Assembly (NCBI RefSeq): GCF_019130065.1
Contig: NZ_JAHSPG010000006.1
Location: 248,001-312,000, forward strand
Direction of reading: 5' to 3'
Length of the DNA: 64,000 bases
Source: Pinibacter aurantiacus
Lineage (GTDB): Bacteria; Bacteroidota; Bacteroidia; Chitinophagales; Chitinophagaceae
Below are positions 1 to 8,440 of this stretch, piece after piece (the stretch's first letter is position 1; each line of letters starts with the position of its first letter). The position numbers and the translations under genes were made by a program. The notes below the pieces were generated by a model. It saw nothing but the letters and a program-made list of their open reading frames with translations, was not told the origin of the DNA and did not search any database.

Positions 1-501
1 ATCGGGAACTTTGGTGTAAGAGCGAACTATACTTACACACACTCTTCGATTACTACAACAAAATTTACTTCTGAGATCAAGAACGGACAGGCAACAAAAT
101 TATATCCGGAAGAAACGAGACCACTGCAGGGACAGGCTGCGCATATTGCAAATGCTGCCATTTTATACAAGAACAACAAACTTGGTTTGGACGCACAAAT
201 TACATGGCAGTATACGGGCAAGCGCATAGCATTGGTGTCACCTTACTATCAATTTGATTACTGGCAAAAGGGAATGAATGTATTCGATTTTGCAGCGGAG
301 AAAAGAATTGTAAAACATTTCTCTGTGTTTGCAAAAGTGCAGAACATGCTGAATGCGAAATATGAAGTGTATGTAAACAAGCCGGCCACGAACAGTGTGC
401 CTGTTCCTGAACAGGATCCATCATCCGGTAAAACGCTCGCACAGCGCAGTGAGTACGGACAAACTTATCAATTGGGTGTTCGTTACATTTTCAAAAAATA
501 A
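1..501 (+). CDS. TonB-dependent receptor, C-terminal fragment (5' end outside window)
   Basis: The reading frame is open from base 1 to a TAA at 499-501, giving 166 residues with no start in the window. The segment is rich in alternating aromatic and polar strands (YTYTH, QYTGKR, FDYWQKG) and contains FAKVQNMLNAKYEVY, the usual penultimate-strand motif of TonB-dependent receptors. It ends in YQLGVRYIFKK, a terminal amphipathic strand. By family knowledge this is the end of a 22-stranded outer-membrane barrel that imports a ligand using TonB energy. The gene is followed after 37 bp by three lipoprotein genes on the same strand, so they are probably co-transcribed. The ligand cannot be told from this fragment; the phosphoesterase downstream makes a phosphorylated compound one possibility (inference). 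Confidence 0.9.
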   Translation: MGNFGVRANYTYTHSSITTTKFTSEIKNGQATKLYPEETRPLQGQAAHIANAAILYKNNKLGLDAQITWQYTGKRIALVSPYYQFDYWQKGMNVFDFAAEKRIVKHFSVFAKVQNMLNAKYEVYVNKPATNSVPVPEQDPSSGKTLAQRSEYGQTYQLGVRYIFKK

Positions 502-538
502 TATCAAATAGACTATCAACTCTTATTAAAGTACAATT

Positions 539-2080
539 ATGAAGAAACATCATTTCAGGATCGGCCTTATCGCAATGATACCGGTCGTAATGTTCTCTTG
601 TAAGAAAGACGGCGAAAACACAAACATTTCAAAGCCGCTGACTATCATTGGTCAAAGTATTTCTGATACTATCCTTCCAATGAAAGATGCATCAGGCAAT
701 TCAATTCCTTTGAAAGGAACAATGCTTGCCGGTAAAACTTACCACATCATGTCAGACGTTACCATCAATGCCGGTGACACTGTTTACCTGCAGCCCGGCG
801 TGAAAGTATTGATACATGGAGATGGCCTTAGCCCTGCAACTAGCCCTGCATTTTATGTGAATGGTACATTGGTGAGCGCTGGAAGCAAAGAAGCTCAAAA
901 CTGGTTCACAGTGTATGAAACGGCTTCTGTTCCTAAATCAAATTCGACTTATAAAGACGATGTTGTAAACGACCCAGCTTACAAAGGTTACTGGGGTGGT
1001 TTTCAGTGCGGACCTACTGCGGATCTGCTGTTGCTTCGCTGGACGCACGTTGAGTACACCGGCGGTCCATGGGGTAACAATGCTGCTGACTTCGGTTTCG
1101 CCCCGGGCGACGCTCGTAATGCGGTATATATGAACCGTGCTGCCGGCTTCAGTAAACTGATCCTTGAAGATTCATGGTTCTTTGGCAGTAAGGATGACTG
1201 TATCGGTAAATGTCAGAACACTTACGTGAGCATTATGAGAAACACCTTTAACAAACTCGGCGGTACTGGTGGAGAAGGTGTTAACCTGAAGAACCATGTG
1301 TTTGGCGATATGGCTTACAATCTTACTTACGGTATTGCAACAAATGGTTTGAAAACTGCTGGTGCTACAGGTGTGAACACTTTGGTGAACATCTACAACA
1401 ACACGCTTGTTAACTGCGGTTTCAGACAAACAAAAGCTACACGTAATGGTTCTATCAATACAGAAACCAACACTGGTGGTTTCATTTACAACAACATTAT
1501 TGTTAACTGTAAGCAAGGCCTTAGAATTTCTTACCAATCAGAAAAAGGAAAACCAAGTGACACATTGAACACTTCATACGGCCATAACCTTACCTGCATT
1601 GGAAGAGGTACTCAAATGGGTGGCGATGCACAACAATACATGATCTTCATCGAGCCTAACCAATTTACATTGAAACAGCCTGGTGACCTGAACGGATATA
1701 CCAACGGTCCAATTGCTGCAAACGGTACCAACGCAGGAACCAACAATCCTAACGATTCGTTGAAATATGATCCTATGTTCATGAACTACGATGTTGCAAA
1801 AAACAGCATTGGTAAAGAATATAGAAACAGCGTAATCCCTGCAGGCGCTGACTTTCATTTGAAAACTGGTTCTCCTGCAATTGGTGCGGGTGTTTACAAA
1901 GGTGGTGCGGGCGCTAATGCAATGCCTACAAAGCCTAGCGCGACATTGCTTACGCAATACGGTTTCCCAATGAACGTATTGCCTGTTACTGGTAGTGAGT
2001 TTGATCCAACAATCACTGGTCCTAACAAAGACATGGGTGCTTTCCCGACAGACGGCACAGGCAACCAACATACTTACTAG
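539..2080 (+). CDS. Lipoprotein with predicted right-handed beta-helix
   Basis: This 513-residue protein starts with MKKHHFRIGLIAMIPVVMFSC, a lipoprotein signal with the lipidated cysteine at about residue 21, followed by KKDGEN. The middle (about residues 90-350) has short Asn- and Gly-rich strands such as VNIYNNTLVNC, GGFIYNNIIVNC and LRWTHVEYTGG, the look of a pectate-lyase-type parallel beta-helix. No catalytic motif of a known polysaccharide lyase or hydrolase was recognised. It lies directly behind a TonB-dependent receptor gene, so a surface ligand-binding or processing role is plausible. The exact family was not recognised; proteins of this kind are usually annotated as hypothetical in Bacteroidota. 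A word-type inverted repeat follows the stop codon. Confidence 0.85.
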   Translation: MKKHHFRIGLIAMIPVVMFSCKKDGENTNISKPLTIIGQSISDTILPMKDASGNSIPLKGTMLAGKTYHIMSDVTINAGDTVYLQPGVKVLIHGDGLSPATSPAFYVNGTLVSAGSKEAQNWFTVYETASVPKSNSTYKDDVVNDPAYKGYWGGFQCGPTADLLLLRWTHVEYTGGPWGNNAADFGFAPGDARNAVYMNRAAGFSKLILEDSWFFGSKDDCIGKCQNTYVSIMRNTFNKLGGTGGEGVNLKNHVFGDMAYNLTYGIATNGLKTAGATGVNTLVNIYNNTLVNCGFRQTKATRNGSINTETNTGGFIYNNIIVNCKQGLRISYQSEKGKPSDTLNTSYGHNLTCIGRGTQMGGDAQQYMIFIEPNQFTLKQPGDLNGYTNGPIAANGTNAGTNNPNDSLKYDPMFMNYDVAKNSIGKEYRNSVIPAGADFHLKTGSPAIGAGVYKGGAGANAMPTKPSATLLTQYGFPMNVLPVTGSEFDPTITGPNKDMGAFPTDGTGNQHTY

Positions 2081-2083
2081 TTA

Positions 2084-2226
2084 GCTGAACGCTTAACCCC
2101 AAAGCAGAACGCTTAACGCTGAATGCCTAACGCTGGTTTCATATTGAATGGACTGCGTTATGCATTTAGCGTTATGCATTTGGCGTTTTGCGTTTTGCGT
2201 TAAGCGTTCTGCATTAAGCATTAAGA
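2084..2226. repeat. Inverted word repeat, GCGTTAAGC family, copy 1
   Basis: The gap between two lipoprotein genes is filled by reiterated 7-10 bp words: GAACGCTTAAC, GCTGAATGCC and TAACGC on the left, and their complements GCGTTATGCATTTAG, GCGTTTTGC and TTAAGCGTTCTGC on the right, around an AT-rich centre near 2140-2150. The arms pair imperfectly. A second, near-perfect copy of the family is at 39633-39702. Confidence 0.85.
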
Positions 2227-2233
2227 ATTAATA

Positions 2234-3226
2234 ATGAGACTCTTCTTCTTTTTCCCTTTACCGTTTATTGCACTGGGAATTGTTGCCTGTTCAAAGAACT
2301 CAACGAGCGCAACGCCAGATACTCCGGGAGGTAGTGACACCACTGTTACTGTAGTTAAAGACACTACGCCGCAAACCAGGTACGACATTACGCAGCTTGA
2401 ATATTGTTTATCGTTTGCTACAATTCCGGTTGTTGATACAATGCAACGACAGGAGTACAACGAGCTATCAGGCATTGCGTCAAGTGTGATGAACCCGGGC
2501 GTGCTGTACGTTCATGAAGACAATGCGGGCACTAACACTATTCCGCTTACCAATGCACATGGCGATGATCTCGGCAAACTGGTGCTGGACAACATTTCCA
2601 CACGCAACATTGAGGATATCAGGGTAGCTCCCGGCCCCGAAGCTGGAAAGAGTTATATCTATCTTGCTGACATTGGCGATAACAACGCATCGCGTAAAAC
2701 GATAACGGTTTATCGCTTCGTAGAACCAGTGCTGAAAGATCTTTCAGGCAGTTCTGCTGTTCATATACAGGCGATTGATAAGATAGAACTTGCTTATCCA
2801 AAAAATGCGGTGAATGCAGAAACATTGCTTGTTGATCCTGTAACGAAAGACATCTTCGTCGCATCCAAAGAAACGTCACGAAGCACGATATACACTGCCA
2901 CTTATCCACAATCGCTTAGCAATACAACTGTTCTCAAAGCTGTGGTAAAAACAGATCTTGATCTTCTTACTTCTGGCGATATTTCTCCTGATGGATCGGA
3001 AATATTGTTGCGCAACAAAGGACAGATATGGTATTGGAAAAGAACAGCCGGTCAGTCGGTGGCGCAAGCAATTCTCATGGCTCCGCAAACGGCACCTTAT
3101 GCGGGCAATGAGCATCAGGGTGAAGGCATTTGTTTTATGTATGACGGCGGTGGATATGTAACCGATACAGAAATAAAAGATCATCCTGGTGCTGTATCCA
3201 CCATTTCATTTTATAAAAGAAAGTAA
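2234..3226 (+). CDS. Lipoprotein, predicted beta-propeller
   Basis: This 330-residue protein starts with MRLFFFFPLPFIALGIVAC, a lipoprotein signal with cysteine at residue 19, then a Ser/Thr/Pro linker (about 20-45). The body has repeated blade-like strands: ELSGIASS, GVLYVHEDN, SYIYLADIGDNNA, TLLVDPVTKDIFVAS, SGDISPDGSEILLRN and IWYWKR. This fits a beta-propeller of the TolB/esterase-like-phytase type, but no catalytic phytase residues can be assigned by eye. It lies in a same-strand run between the beta-helix lipoprotein and a phosphoesterase (20 bp spacing to the latter). Function is unknown; binding of a substrate for the neighbouring receptor or enzyme is an inference. Confidence 0.8.
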   Translation: MRLFFFFPLPFIALGIVACSKNSTSATPDTPGGSDTTVTVVKDTTPQTRYDITQLEYCLSFATIPVVDTMQRQEYNELSGIASSVMNPGVLYVHEDNAGTNTIPLTNAHGDDLGKLVLDNISTRNIEDIRVAPGPEAGKSYIYLADIGDNNASRKTITVYRFVEPVLKDLSGSSAVHIQAIDKIELAYPKNAVNAETLLVDPVTKDIFVASKETSRSTIYTATYPQSLSNTTVLKAVVKTDLDLLTSGDISPDGSEILLRNKGQIWYWKRTAGQSVAQAILMAPQTAPYAGNEHQGEGICFMYDGGGYVTDTEIKDHPGAVSTISFYKRK

Positions 3227-3246
3227 CAACAACCTAAAGACTCAAT

Positions 3247-4419
3247 ATGAAAAGAATTTTTCAAAAGCCTGTTCTTATTGTAGCTGTACTAGCTGTAGTG
3301 GTAGGAACAAGTTGTAAAAAAGACGATAACAATTCAAAGAACGACGAGCCTGTGCAATTCATTTTTACTTCGGATGCACACTATGGCATTACGCGTCCTG
3401 CATTTCAGGGTAAAACAAATGTTGATGCGCATGTTGTGAATGCGGCTATGATTGCAAAGATGAACACCTTGCCCGATCTCACTTTGCCTGGTGATGGCGG
3501 TTTGAATGCAGGCAAGAAAATAAGCACTGTTGATTATCTCTTTGAAGGAGGTGACATAGCTAACAGGATGGAGATAAGTGCCAGTGTGCAAACGGCTGCT
3601 GCTTCATGGGAACAGTTTAAAGTAGATTATCTGCAGGCACTTACAGTGAAAAGTAAAGGCGGTCAAAAGGCACAGCTGATGCTGGTTCCGGGTAATCACG
3701 ATGTTTCTAATACCATTGGCTATTATGCAAAAATGTCCCCGCTTACAGATGCTACATCGATGGCGAATATTTACAACATGATGTTCAATGTTTCTTCCAA
3801 AACAGCATCGAATTTTAGCTATGCAAATGACAGAATCAATTATTCTAAAGACATTGCAGGTGTTCACTTTTGCTTCATACAAATGTGGCCTGATTCCAGT
3901 GTAAGAATATGGATGAACAAAGATCTGCAGAATGTACCGTCAACAACTCCTGTGGTGATTGTGGCCCATGATCAGCCTGCAGTAGTTTCGAACCATTTCA
4001 CCAATCCAAACGGCGATCATTCCATCAACAACACCGACAAGTTTGACAACGTATTGGATGAACATTTTAAAGATGGTACAACGACTTCTGTTGCTGACAA
4101 TGTCGAACAGAGAGCATTTGTCGCTTTCCTGAAGCAGCACTCAAACATCAAGGCATACCTGCATGGTCACGCACACGAAAGCAAATACTACGTGTACAAT
4201 GGCCCCGATAATGATGTGGCACTAAGCACAGTTGGAGCGGACTCTCCAATGAAAGGAGTTGTTTCATTAGCGGATGAAACAAAGTTGTCATTCCACTTTG
4301 GTGTGTTAGATCCTAAAACAATGACACTGACTATGAGAGAATGTTTGTGGAACACAGATCCTTCAAATCCATTGGCAACGATTCAGTGGGGCAAAATGGT
4401 AACGATCAATTTGAAATAA
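3247..4419 (+). CDS. Calcineurin-like metallophosphoesterase lipoprotein
   Basis: This 390-residue protein has a lipoprotein signal ending VVVGTSCKKDD (cysteine near residue 23). The dinuclear metal motifs of the calcineurin-like phosphoesterase superfamily appear in order: FTSDAHYG (about residues 38-45), a Gly/Asp segment LTLPGDGG, VPGNHDVS (about 149-156), VVIVAHDQP (about 237-245) and YLHGHAHES (about 303-311). It should therefore be an active metal-dependent phosphomonoesterase or phosphodiesterase at the outer membrane or periplasm. The substrate is unknown. It is the last gene of the receptor-lipoprotein run and is followed by a strong intrinsic terminator. The canonical GD-x-V/I metal motif is less clear than the others, so the exact subfamily is uncertain. 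Confidence 0.88.
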   Translation: MKRIFQKPVLIVAVLAVVVGTSCKKDDNNSKNDEPVQFIFTSDAHYGITRPAFQGKTNVDAHVVNAAMIAKMNTLPDLTLPGDGGLNAGKKISTVDYLFEGGDIANRMEISASVQTAAASWEQFKVDYLQALTVKSKGGQKAQLMLVPGNHDVSNTIGYYAKMSPLTDATSMANIYNMMFNVSSKTASNFSYANDRINYSKDIAGVHFCFIQMWPDSSVRIWMNKDLQNVPSTTPVVIVAHDQPAVVSNHFTNPNGDHSINNTDKFDNVLDEHFKDGTTTSVADNVEQRAFVAFLKQHSNIKAYLHGHAHESKYYVYNGPDNDVALSTVGADSPMKGVVSLADETKLSFHFGVLDPKTMTLTMRECLWNTDPSNPLATIQWGKMVTINLK

Positions 4420-4451
4420 TGTCTGTTGATATGACCAAGCGTTTCTACATT

Positions 4452-4489
4452 AAACGAAGAAACCCGCCTTTGAGCGGGTTTCTTCGTTT
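4452..4489 (+). terminator. Strong intrinsic stem-loop terminator
   Basis: A perfect 16-bp stem (4452-4467 with 4474-4489) encloses a 6-base loop. The stem is GC-rich at its apex (CCCGC/GCGGG) and A/T at its base. It lies 33 bp after the phosphoesterase stop and should end that transcript. Because the stem is symmetrical it may also act on the opposite strand, against the convergent SRPBCC gene. Confidence 0.88.
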
Positions 4490-4540
4490 GTATAGATAAT
4501 CGGTTTTGAAATTACTCGCAATAGAGTCAAATACGCTCCA

Positions 4541-4577
4541 TTTTCAACTCTCCACTCTCCACTCTCAATTCTCAACC
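4541..4577. repeat. Word array CAACTCTCCACTCTC overlapping a stop codon
   Basis: Reiterated words CAACTC, CCACTCTC and CAATTCTCAAC run into the 3' end of the minus-strand SRPBCC gene. Read on the minus strand they give GTT GAG AAT TGA, which are the last codons (V-E-N-stop) of that gene. Related CAACTC words occur at 41120-41155 and 10351-10374. Confidence 0.75.
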
Positions 4578-5065
4578 GCATGCTGAGTTGGCCATGGCGT
4601 GCCTTCTGCTGTTTCGCAATACAACTTCAGGCTCCTCAAAAATCTGCCCCATGTATAACTGCATTCGGCAAACATTGAGCTATATTCTTTCCAGTTGTTG
4701 TGATGAAAAATTAAGAGTGAGCCCCTGTCTGCACTGCTTTGATGCAGTTGATCGCTTAATTCTGCATGTTCTGCCAGCAGCTTTTCTTTTGTTCCAAATT
4801 GAATGGTAAAAGAAATCGACGTTCCAATCCATTCATCAGCGCCGTAAACACAAAGCCACTCAACAAGGTGCGGATGTTTCAGCTTCACCACTTCCATTTC
4901 TTTATAATAACCGTTGCCAAATGTAAACCTTGCAATTGTTTGTTCTTCTGGCTCGGATGAAGTATTTGGCGTCCACCACGCAGACAATCCAGCCTGGGTG
5001 GTCAACGCTTCGTATACTTTTTCTGCAGTGGCTGCAATGAATATTTGTTGGTGAATATTTGGCAT
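4565..5065 (-). CDS. SRPBCC-domain (AHSA1-like) protein
   Basis: This 166-residue cytoplasmic protein begins MPNIHQQIFIAATAEKVYEALT and continues TQAGLSAWWTPNT, the characteristic opening of AHSA1/START-like SRPBCC proteins (a helix-grip fold with a hydrophobic cavity). Later strands (ARFTFGNGYYKEMEV, LVEWLCVYG, GTSISFTIQF) and the C-terminal helix GRFLRSLKLYCETAEG complete the fold. Members bind hydrophobic ligands or assist client proteins; no ligand can be predicted. The last residues (HAVEN) come from an intergenic word array that overlaps the stop. It is convergent with the phosphoesterase gene. Confidence 0.88.
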   Translation of the reverse strand: MPNIHQQIFIAATAEKVYEALTTQAGLSAWWTPNTSSEPEEQTIARFTFGNGYYKEMEVVKLKHPHLVEWLCVYGADEWIGTSISFTIQFGTKEKLLAEHAELSDQLHQSSADRGSLLIFHHNNWKEYSSMFAECSYTWGRFLRSLKLYCETAEGTPWPTQHAVEN

Positions 5066-5174
5066 GGAGGAGAGGGTTTACTGAACAACAAAGTTATGCC
5101 TGTATATGTTCAACAAACCTTGCTTACATGTGCGTTTCTCAAGAGCGGTTAATAACATTGTTTCTATTCAAACG

Positions 5175-5236
5175 AGGCTTCGACAAGCTCAGCCTGACAC
5201 CCAAAGCAGCGTGTCAGGCTGAGCTTGTCGAAGCCT
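5175..5236. repeat. Perfect 26-bp palindromic repeat (CTTCGACAAGCTCAG type)
   Basis: Arms 5175-5200 and 5211-5236 are perfectly complementary over 26 bp with a 10-base loop. The core GCTTCGACAAGCTCAGCCTGA belongs to a dispersed palindrome I have seen in many unrelated bacterial genomes. It lies between the divergent-side ends of two minus-strand genes and could act as a terminator for the cyclotransferase gene whose stop is 39 bp away. Confidence 0.9.
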
Positions 5237-5274
5237 TTTCGCTAAGGAAACGGCATTGAATTTTAATTGCTGAT

Positions 5275-6105
5275 CTAGTGCGTAAACTTTATCTCGTAGA
5301 TATTCTCCCACAGCTTTCCTGTCACATACACTTTATCCGTGGCGGGATCATAAGCTATTCCGTTCAGCACATCCACGTTAGGATTTTTTGTTTTTGCTTC
5401 ATTCATCAGCGAGCTAAGGTCAATCTTTCCAACTACTTTGCCGTTCGACGGATCAATTTTTACAATAAAATTTTGTTGCCAAACATTTGCATAAATAAAT
5501 CCTTTGATAAATTCCAGTTCATTAATGCTATCTAGTGGTGTGTTGCTATCTGTAACTGATAATATTTTTTCCTGCGTTAAAGTTTTGGGATTCAGATAGG
5601 TGAGTTTGTCTGTGCCATCGCTCATAATTAAGCTTGTGCCGTCAGTTGTCATGCCCCAGCCTTCGATATTCGAATACTTAAAGTCGCCGGTTTTTTTAAA
5701 GGTTTTAGCATCATAAATAAAACCTGTCTGGTTTTTATAAGTAAGCTGGTAAAGTTTATCATTGAGAAATACAATGCCTTCACCAAAGTATTTTGTTTTA
5801 TCCAATTCTAATTTGGTATCAACATGTCCGTTCGATAAATTATGCGCCACTACCAATGATCTTGTAAGCGGAAGATCCTTTGGCGAGCCTGTGCTTTCGT
5901 ATAGTGTGCCATTGTAAAATAGCAGGCCTTCGGTAAACAGTGAAGCATCGTGAGGGTATTGGTTAACTACAGAATAGTTGATTAAAGGTGCAGCAGGAAC
6001 AGCAGCGGTTTCAGTAGTTGTGGTGCTGCTTTGTTCATTGTTGCAAGATGAAAACACTACAAGGCTAACTGCAAGAAAGGTAGATGCGATATTGGTGAAC
6101 TTCAT
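5275..6105 (-). CDS. Glutaminyl-peptide cyclotransferase (bacterial, beta-propeller)
   Basis: The start is placed at 6105 (MKFTNIASTFLAVSLVVFSSC) because this yields a clean lipoprotein signal with the cysteine near residue 21; an upstream ATG at 6159 would bury it. The 276-residue product matches glutamine cyclotransferase proteins: YPHDASLFTEGLLFYNGTLYES, KYFGEGIVFLNDKLYQLTYK, NIEGWGMTTDGTSLIMSDGTD, INELEFIKGFIYANVW and LNGIAYDPATDKVYVTGKLW, each a blade of a five-bladed propeller. The enzyme turns N-terminal glutamine of peptides into pyroglutamate, protecting them from aminopeptidases. As a lipoprotein it should act in the periplasm or on the surface. The call is firm. Confidence 0.94.
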   Translation of the reverse strand: MKFTNIASTFLAVSLVVFSSCNNEQSSTTTTETAAVPAAPLINYSVVNQYPHDASLFTEGLLFYNGTLYESTGSPKDLPLTRSLVVAHNLSNGHVDTKLELDKTKYFGEGIVFLNDKLYQLTYKNQTGFIYDAKTFKKTGDFKYSNIEGWGMTTDGTSLIMSDGTDKLTYLNPKTLTQEKILSVTDSNTPLDSINELEFIKGFIYANVWQQNFIVKIDPSNGKVVGKIDLSSLMNEAKTKNPNVDVLNGIAYDPATDKVYVTGKLWENIYEIKFTH

Positions 6106-6228
6106 GAAATTGATATTTTGATACGACCGGAACGCTATTGGTTCATTTAAAGGAAGCAATATATCAATTATGTTTGAAAAGACAGGAAGGAATAGGAGAT
6201 AACTGTTTTTTGGAGACTTTGAAAGTTA

Positions 6229-6320
6229 CCACTAAGGCACTAAGGGCACTAAGCCCCACTAAGAGTTGCAAAACATTCAGAGAGCCTTAGTGAGGCTTAG
6301 TGCCCTTAGTGCCTTAGTGG
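6229..6320. repeat. Inverted word repeat, CTTAGTG family, copy 1
   Basis: Arms 6229-6263 and 6286-6320 pair over 35 bp with one mismatch around a 22-base loop. Each arm is itself four reiterations of CTTAGTGnn (CTTAGTGAGG, CTTAGTGCC, CTTAGTGCC, TTAGTGG). It lies between the 3' end of the haemoglobin gene and the cyclotransferase start. Further copies are at 23170-23314, 26756-26795 and 34084-34125. Confidence 0.92.
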
Positions 6321-6347
6321 TGAAAAACCAGTTCATAATTATGAATG

Positions 6348-6830
6348 TTAGGATTCTATGTATGGTCCCTTTGTTTCGCCCCAGCCCCAGGTTGGCATAG
6401 GCGCCCCTTCGTTCATGGGATTGCTTGTTAGCTGGGAATTGATCACTGCGATTCGTGTGCCCCATTCCAGGTATCCAACAAAAGCAGAGCGAAACTCCGG
6501 ATCGCTTTTGAGTCCGATTTCGTCAGCCGTTTGTATTAATAAATTCATCCAGCGCTGGCGTTGTTGCTCGGTGAGCATTTTGCCTATGTGTTTGCCAATC
6601 ATCCTGGCATGAGAACCCTGGTCTCCAACCGAATATAATTCTCCTGCTCCGAAAACTTCAGCAACGAAATGAGTTACATGCGCAACGTGTTCCGGCGACA
6701 TATGTTCGAATAATCCTCCAATCAACTCGTCCTTCAAAACCTTATCATAAAACTTTGTAAATAAAGTTTCAAAAGTTGTGATATCGCCAACCCATTCAAA
6801 TAGGGTAGGTATTTGTTTATTATCGTTCAT
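6348..6830 (-). CDS. Group II truncated haemoglobin
   Basis: This 160-residue protein has the 2-on-2 globin pattern: FYDKV (residues 27-31, with Tyr28 at B10), the proximal histidine in MIGKHIGKM (His81) and the group II signature tryptophan in RQRWMNLL (Trp94, position G8), followed by the H helix FVGYLEWGTRIAV. Length is slightly above the usual 120-135 because of a C-terminal tail of about 25 residues rich in Pro and Trp (APMPTWGWG). The protein binds haem and O2 or NO in the cytoplasm; roles in NO or peroxide detoxification are known for the group, but none is shown here. It is a single gene, flanked by a word repeat downstream. Confidence 0.93.
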   Translation of the reverse strand: MNDNKQIPTLFEWVGDITTFETLFTKFYDKVLKDELIGGLFEHMSPEHVAHVTHFVAEVFGAGELYSVGDQGSHARMIGKHIGKMLTEQQRQRWMNLLIQTADEIGLKSDPEFRSAFVGYLEWGTRIAVINSQLTSNPMNEGAPMPTWGWGETKGPYIES

Positions 6831-6953
6831 GGTGTGTTGTTTAATGGCTTAACAGAAATTATTCAATTTGTTGTTAAGTCAAATTTATGCCATGAAAGGG
6901 ATAGGTTGCGTGATTTCTTTGTTAGGTATGTTTGTTCTTATTTGCCTGCTTAC

Positions 6954-7583
6954 TCAATCCATGTCGAGTTTGAATCTTTTATTGTTGCCAACAATTGCCG
7001 TCACTTCTCCTTTGTTATTAAATAGCTGTTTAGTTTTGGTGGGATTAAACCCTTCGATGATCTGCGTTTCATCATAGAAAAATTTTTTGTCCATACCATA
7101 CTTGTAATGACCCGCCAGCAGTTTGAAACTTTTGGGATCTGCACCGTTAAGTTTTGAAACCTGCATGCCACCACTCACAGGTCTGTAGTAGTAAACATTG
7201 TTTTTATCTTTGGCATACCAACCGTGGAGTGGTTCAAAAGACATCGGATCAACTTCCTGGCAAAAATATCCATTGAAATATTCCACTTCAGTCAGTTGTC
7301 CTTTCACATTTCTTAAGCCAATTGTCTTCTCATACAAATGCCCCGTCTCGCTTTTGTAAAATTGATCTTTAATGTGTGTGAGCCGCGGGCTGTCGCTTAG
7401 CTCAAATTGAGCAGGGCATTTGCATGTACTGTCATCTGCACAATCTCCATAGTGGCGAGTAATGTTCTGCTCCGCGATCTTTGTGTTGTCGGTTGTTGTT
7501 TTTTTATTGTGCACTTGCTGTTTGCAAGCTACAACGATGCAAAACAGGAGCATTGTGACAACTAATATGTATGAGCGGAACAT
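6954..7583 (-). CDS. DKNYY-domain lipoprotein
   Basis: This 209-residue protein has the lipoprotein signal MFRSYILVVTMLLFCIVVAC (cysteine at residue 20). The C-terminal half carries repeated DKNxxYY-like units: YAKDKNNVYYYRPVSG and YGMDKKFFYDETQIIEG, with an intervening GADPKSFKLLAGHY, which is the DKNYY repeat family. An N-terminal CADDSTCKCP segment adds three cysteines. The DKNYY family is of unknown function and is common in Bacteroidota as periplasmic lipoproteins. It is the last of a minus-strand row of small exported proteins. Four in-line cysteines after the lipidation site may form disulfides (inference). Confidence 0.85.
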   Translation of the reverse strand: MFRSYILVVTMLLFCIVVACKQQVHNKKTTTDNTKIAEQNITRHYGDCADDSTCKCPAQFELSDSPRLTHIKDQFYKSETGHLYEKTIGLRNVKGQLTEVEYFNGYFCQEVDPMSFEPLHGWYAKDKNNVYYYRPVSGGMQVSKLNGADPKSFKLLAGHYKYGMDKKFFYDETQIIEGFNPTKTKQLFNNKGEVTAIVGNNKRFKLDMD

Positions 7584-7643
7584 GTTAGTGGTTATTTTTC
7601 TCGTAAATAATAGGGGATAGCGCTGCAGAAATAGTTTCGTGGA

Positions 7644-8417
7644 TCATGTTTCTGCCGCAGGTTCTGGCTTTGTAAATGAAATTGCCTGAGTTGCCGCGCT
7701 TACATTTCCTGATTGGTCAAACAGCTGAAATGTTACTTCGAAATTTTCTCCGTCTTTAAAGAGAAATGCGCCAGAACACATCCCATGTCCCACTTTGGCA
7801 AGACCGTCTTCGATGCGTAAAATGTAGGTTGTTGATAAGCCTGTTGTTTTATTTTTTACAGTTGCTCTGGCAAATAGTTCAGATTTATCCTGTCCCGAAA
7901 GGTTGAAATAAACAAAGGTTTCAGGGCCACAACCATATTGAATGAAGGTCTCTTTATCTATCTTTGGTGAGCCGTTCAACACCGGAATTTCATTGTCAAC
8001 TGTATCAGTGATTTTAAAACTAAGCGGTTCCAATTTCTTTGTTGAGTCATTGTAGGTCCTGGGGCCATCCTCATATTTCGGCAGGTTAGCAATCTCGAGG
8101 GAATAGCGTTTGCCCACCAGCAAACCTGTTGCCGGTTTTAATACAACCTGGGTTACCCACATTTCCCCTTTTAATATTTCAACGACATTGAGTTGAACCT
8201 TCTTGTCTGATGATTTCAGATAAACGGGATATTTTCCATTCAGGTCAGCAACTAATGGCTGACTTAATGAATAGAATTCCAGGACAATTAATCCGTTCTT
8301 GTTAAGCGTTGGCCTTTGCGACAAGCAAAAGATACCGTTAGTGCCACACTTTGCAAAGGCCACATTTGTGCCGACCAGTGCTACAAGGATAAATGCGATC
8401 AGTTTCAAAGTTTTCAT
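7644..8417 (-). CDS. Secreted protein of unknown function
   Basis: This 257-residue protein begins with a Sec signal MKTLKLIAFILVALVGTNVAFA and a likely cleavage after AFA (residue 22). The mature part is predicted all-beta: LIVLEFYSLSQPLV, YPVYLKS, WVTQVVLKP, RYSLEIANLP, TFVYFNLSGQDK, NFEVTFQLFDQSGNVS. The order resembles one or two Ig-like or Ca-dependent modules; the Cys-x-Thr-Asn-Gly-x-x-Cys near the N-terminus could make a disulfide. No family was recognised. It is spaced 23 bp from the next upstream gene (8441-8914), suggesting a shared transcript. Confidence 0.78.
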   Translation of the reverse strand: MKTLKLIAFILVALVGTNVAFAKCGTNGIFCLSQRPTLNKNGLIVLEFYSLSQPLVADLNGKYPVYLKSSDKKVQLNVVEILKGEMWVTQVVLKPATGLLVGKRYSLEIANLPKYEDGPRTYNDSTKKLEPLSFKITDTVDNEIPVLNGSPKIDKETFIQYGCGPETFVYFNLSGQDKSELFARATVKNKTTGLSTTYILRIEDGLAKVGHGMCSGAFLFKDGENFEVTFQLFDQSGNVSAATQAISFTKPEPAAET

Positions 8418-8440
8418 TTAGTAAGTGTAAGTTTAATTTT

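Noticed and set aside
5059-5259. A 66-residue open frame over the CTTCGACAAGC palindrome
   Set aside because: The second half is read through both arms of the palindrome, and no domain-like pattern exists.
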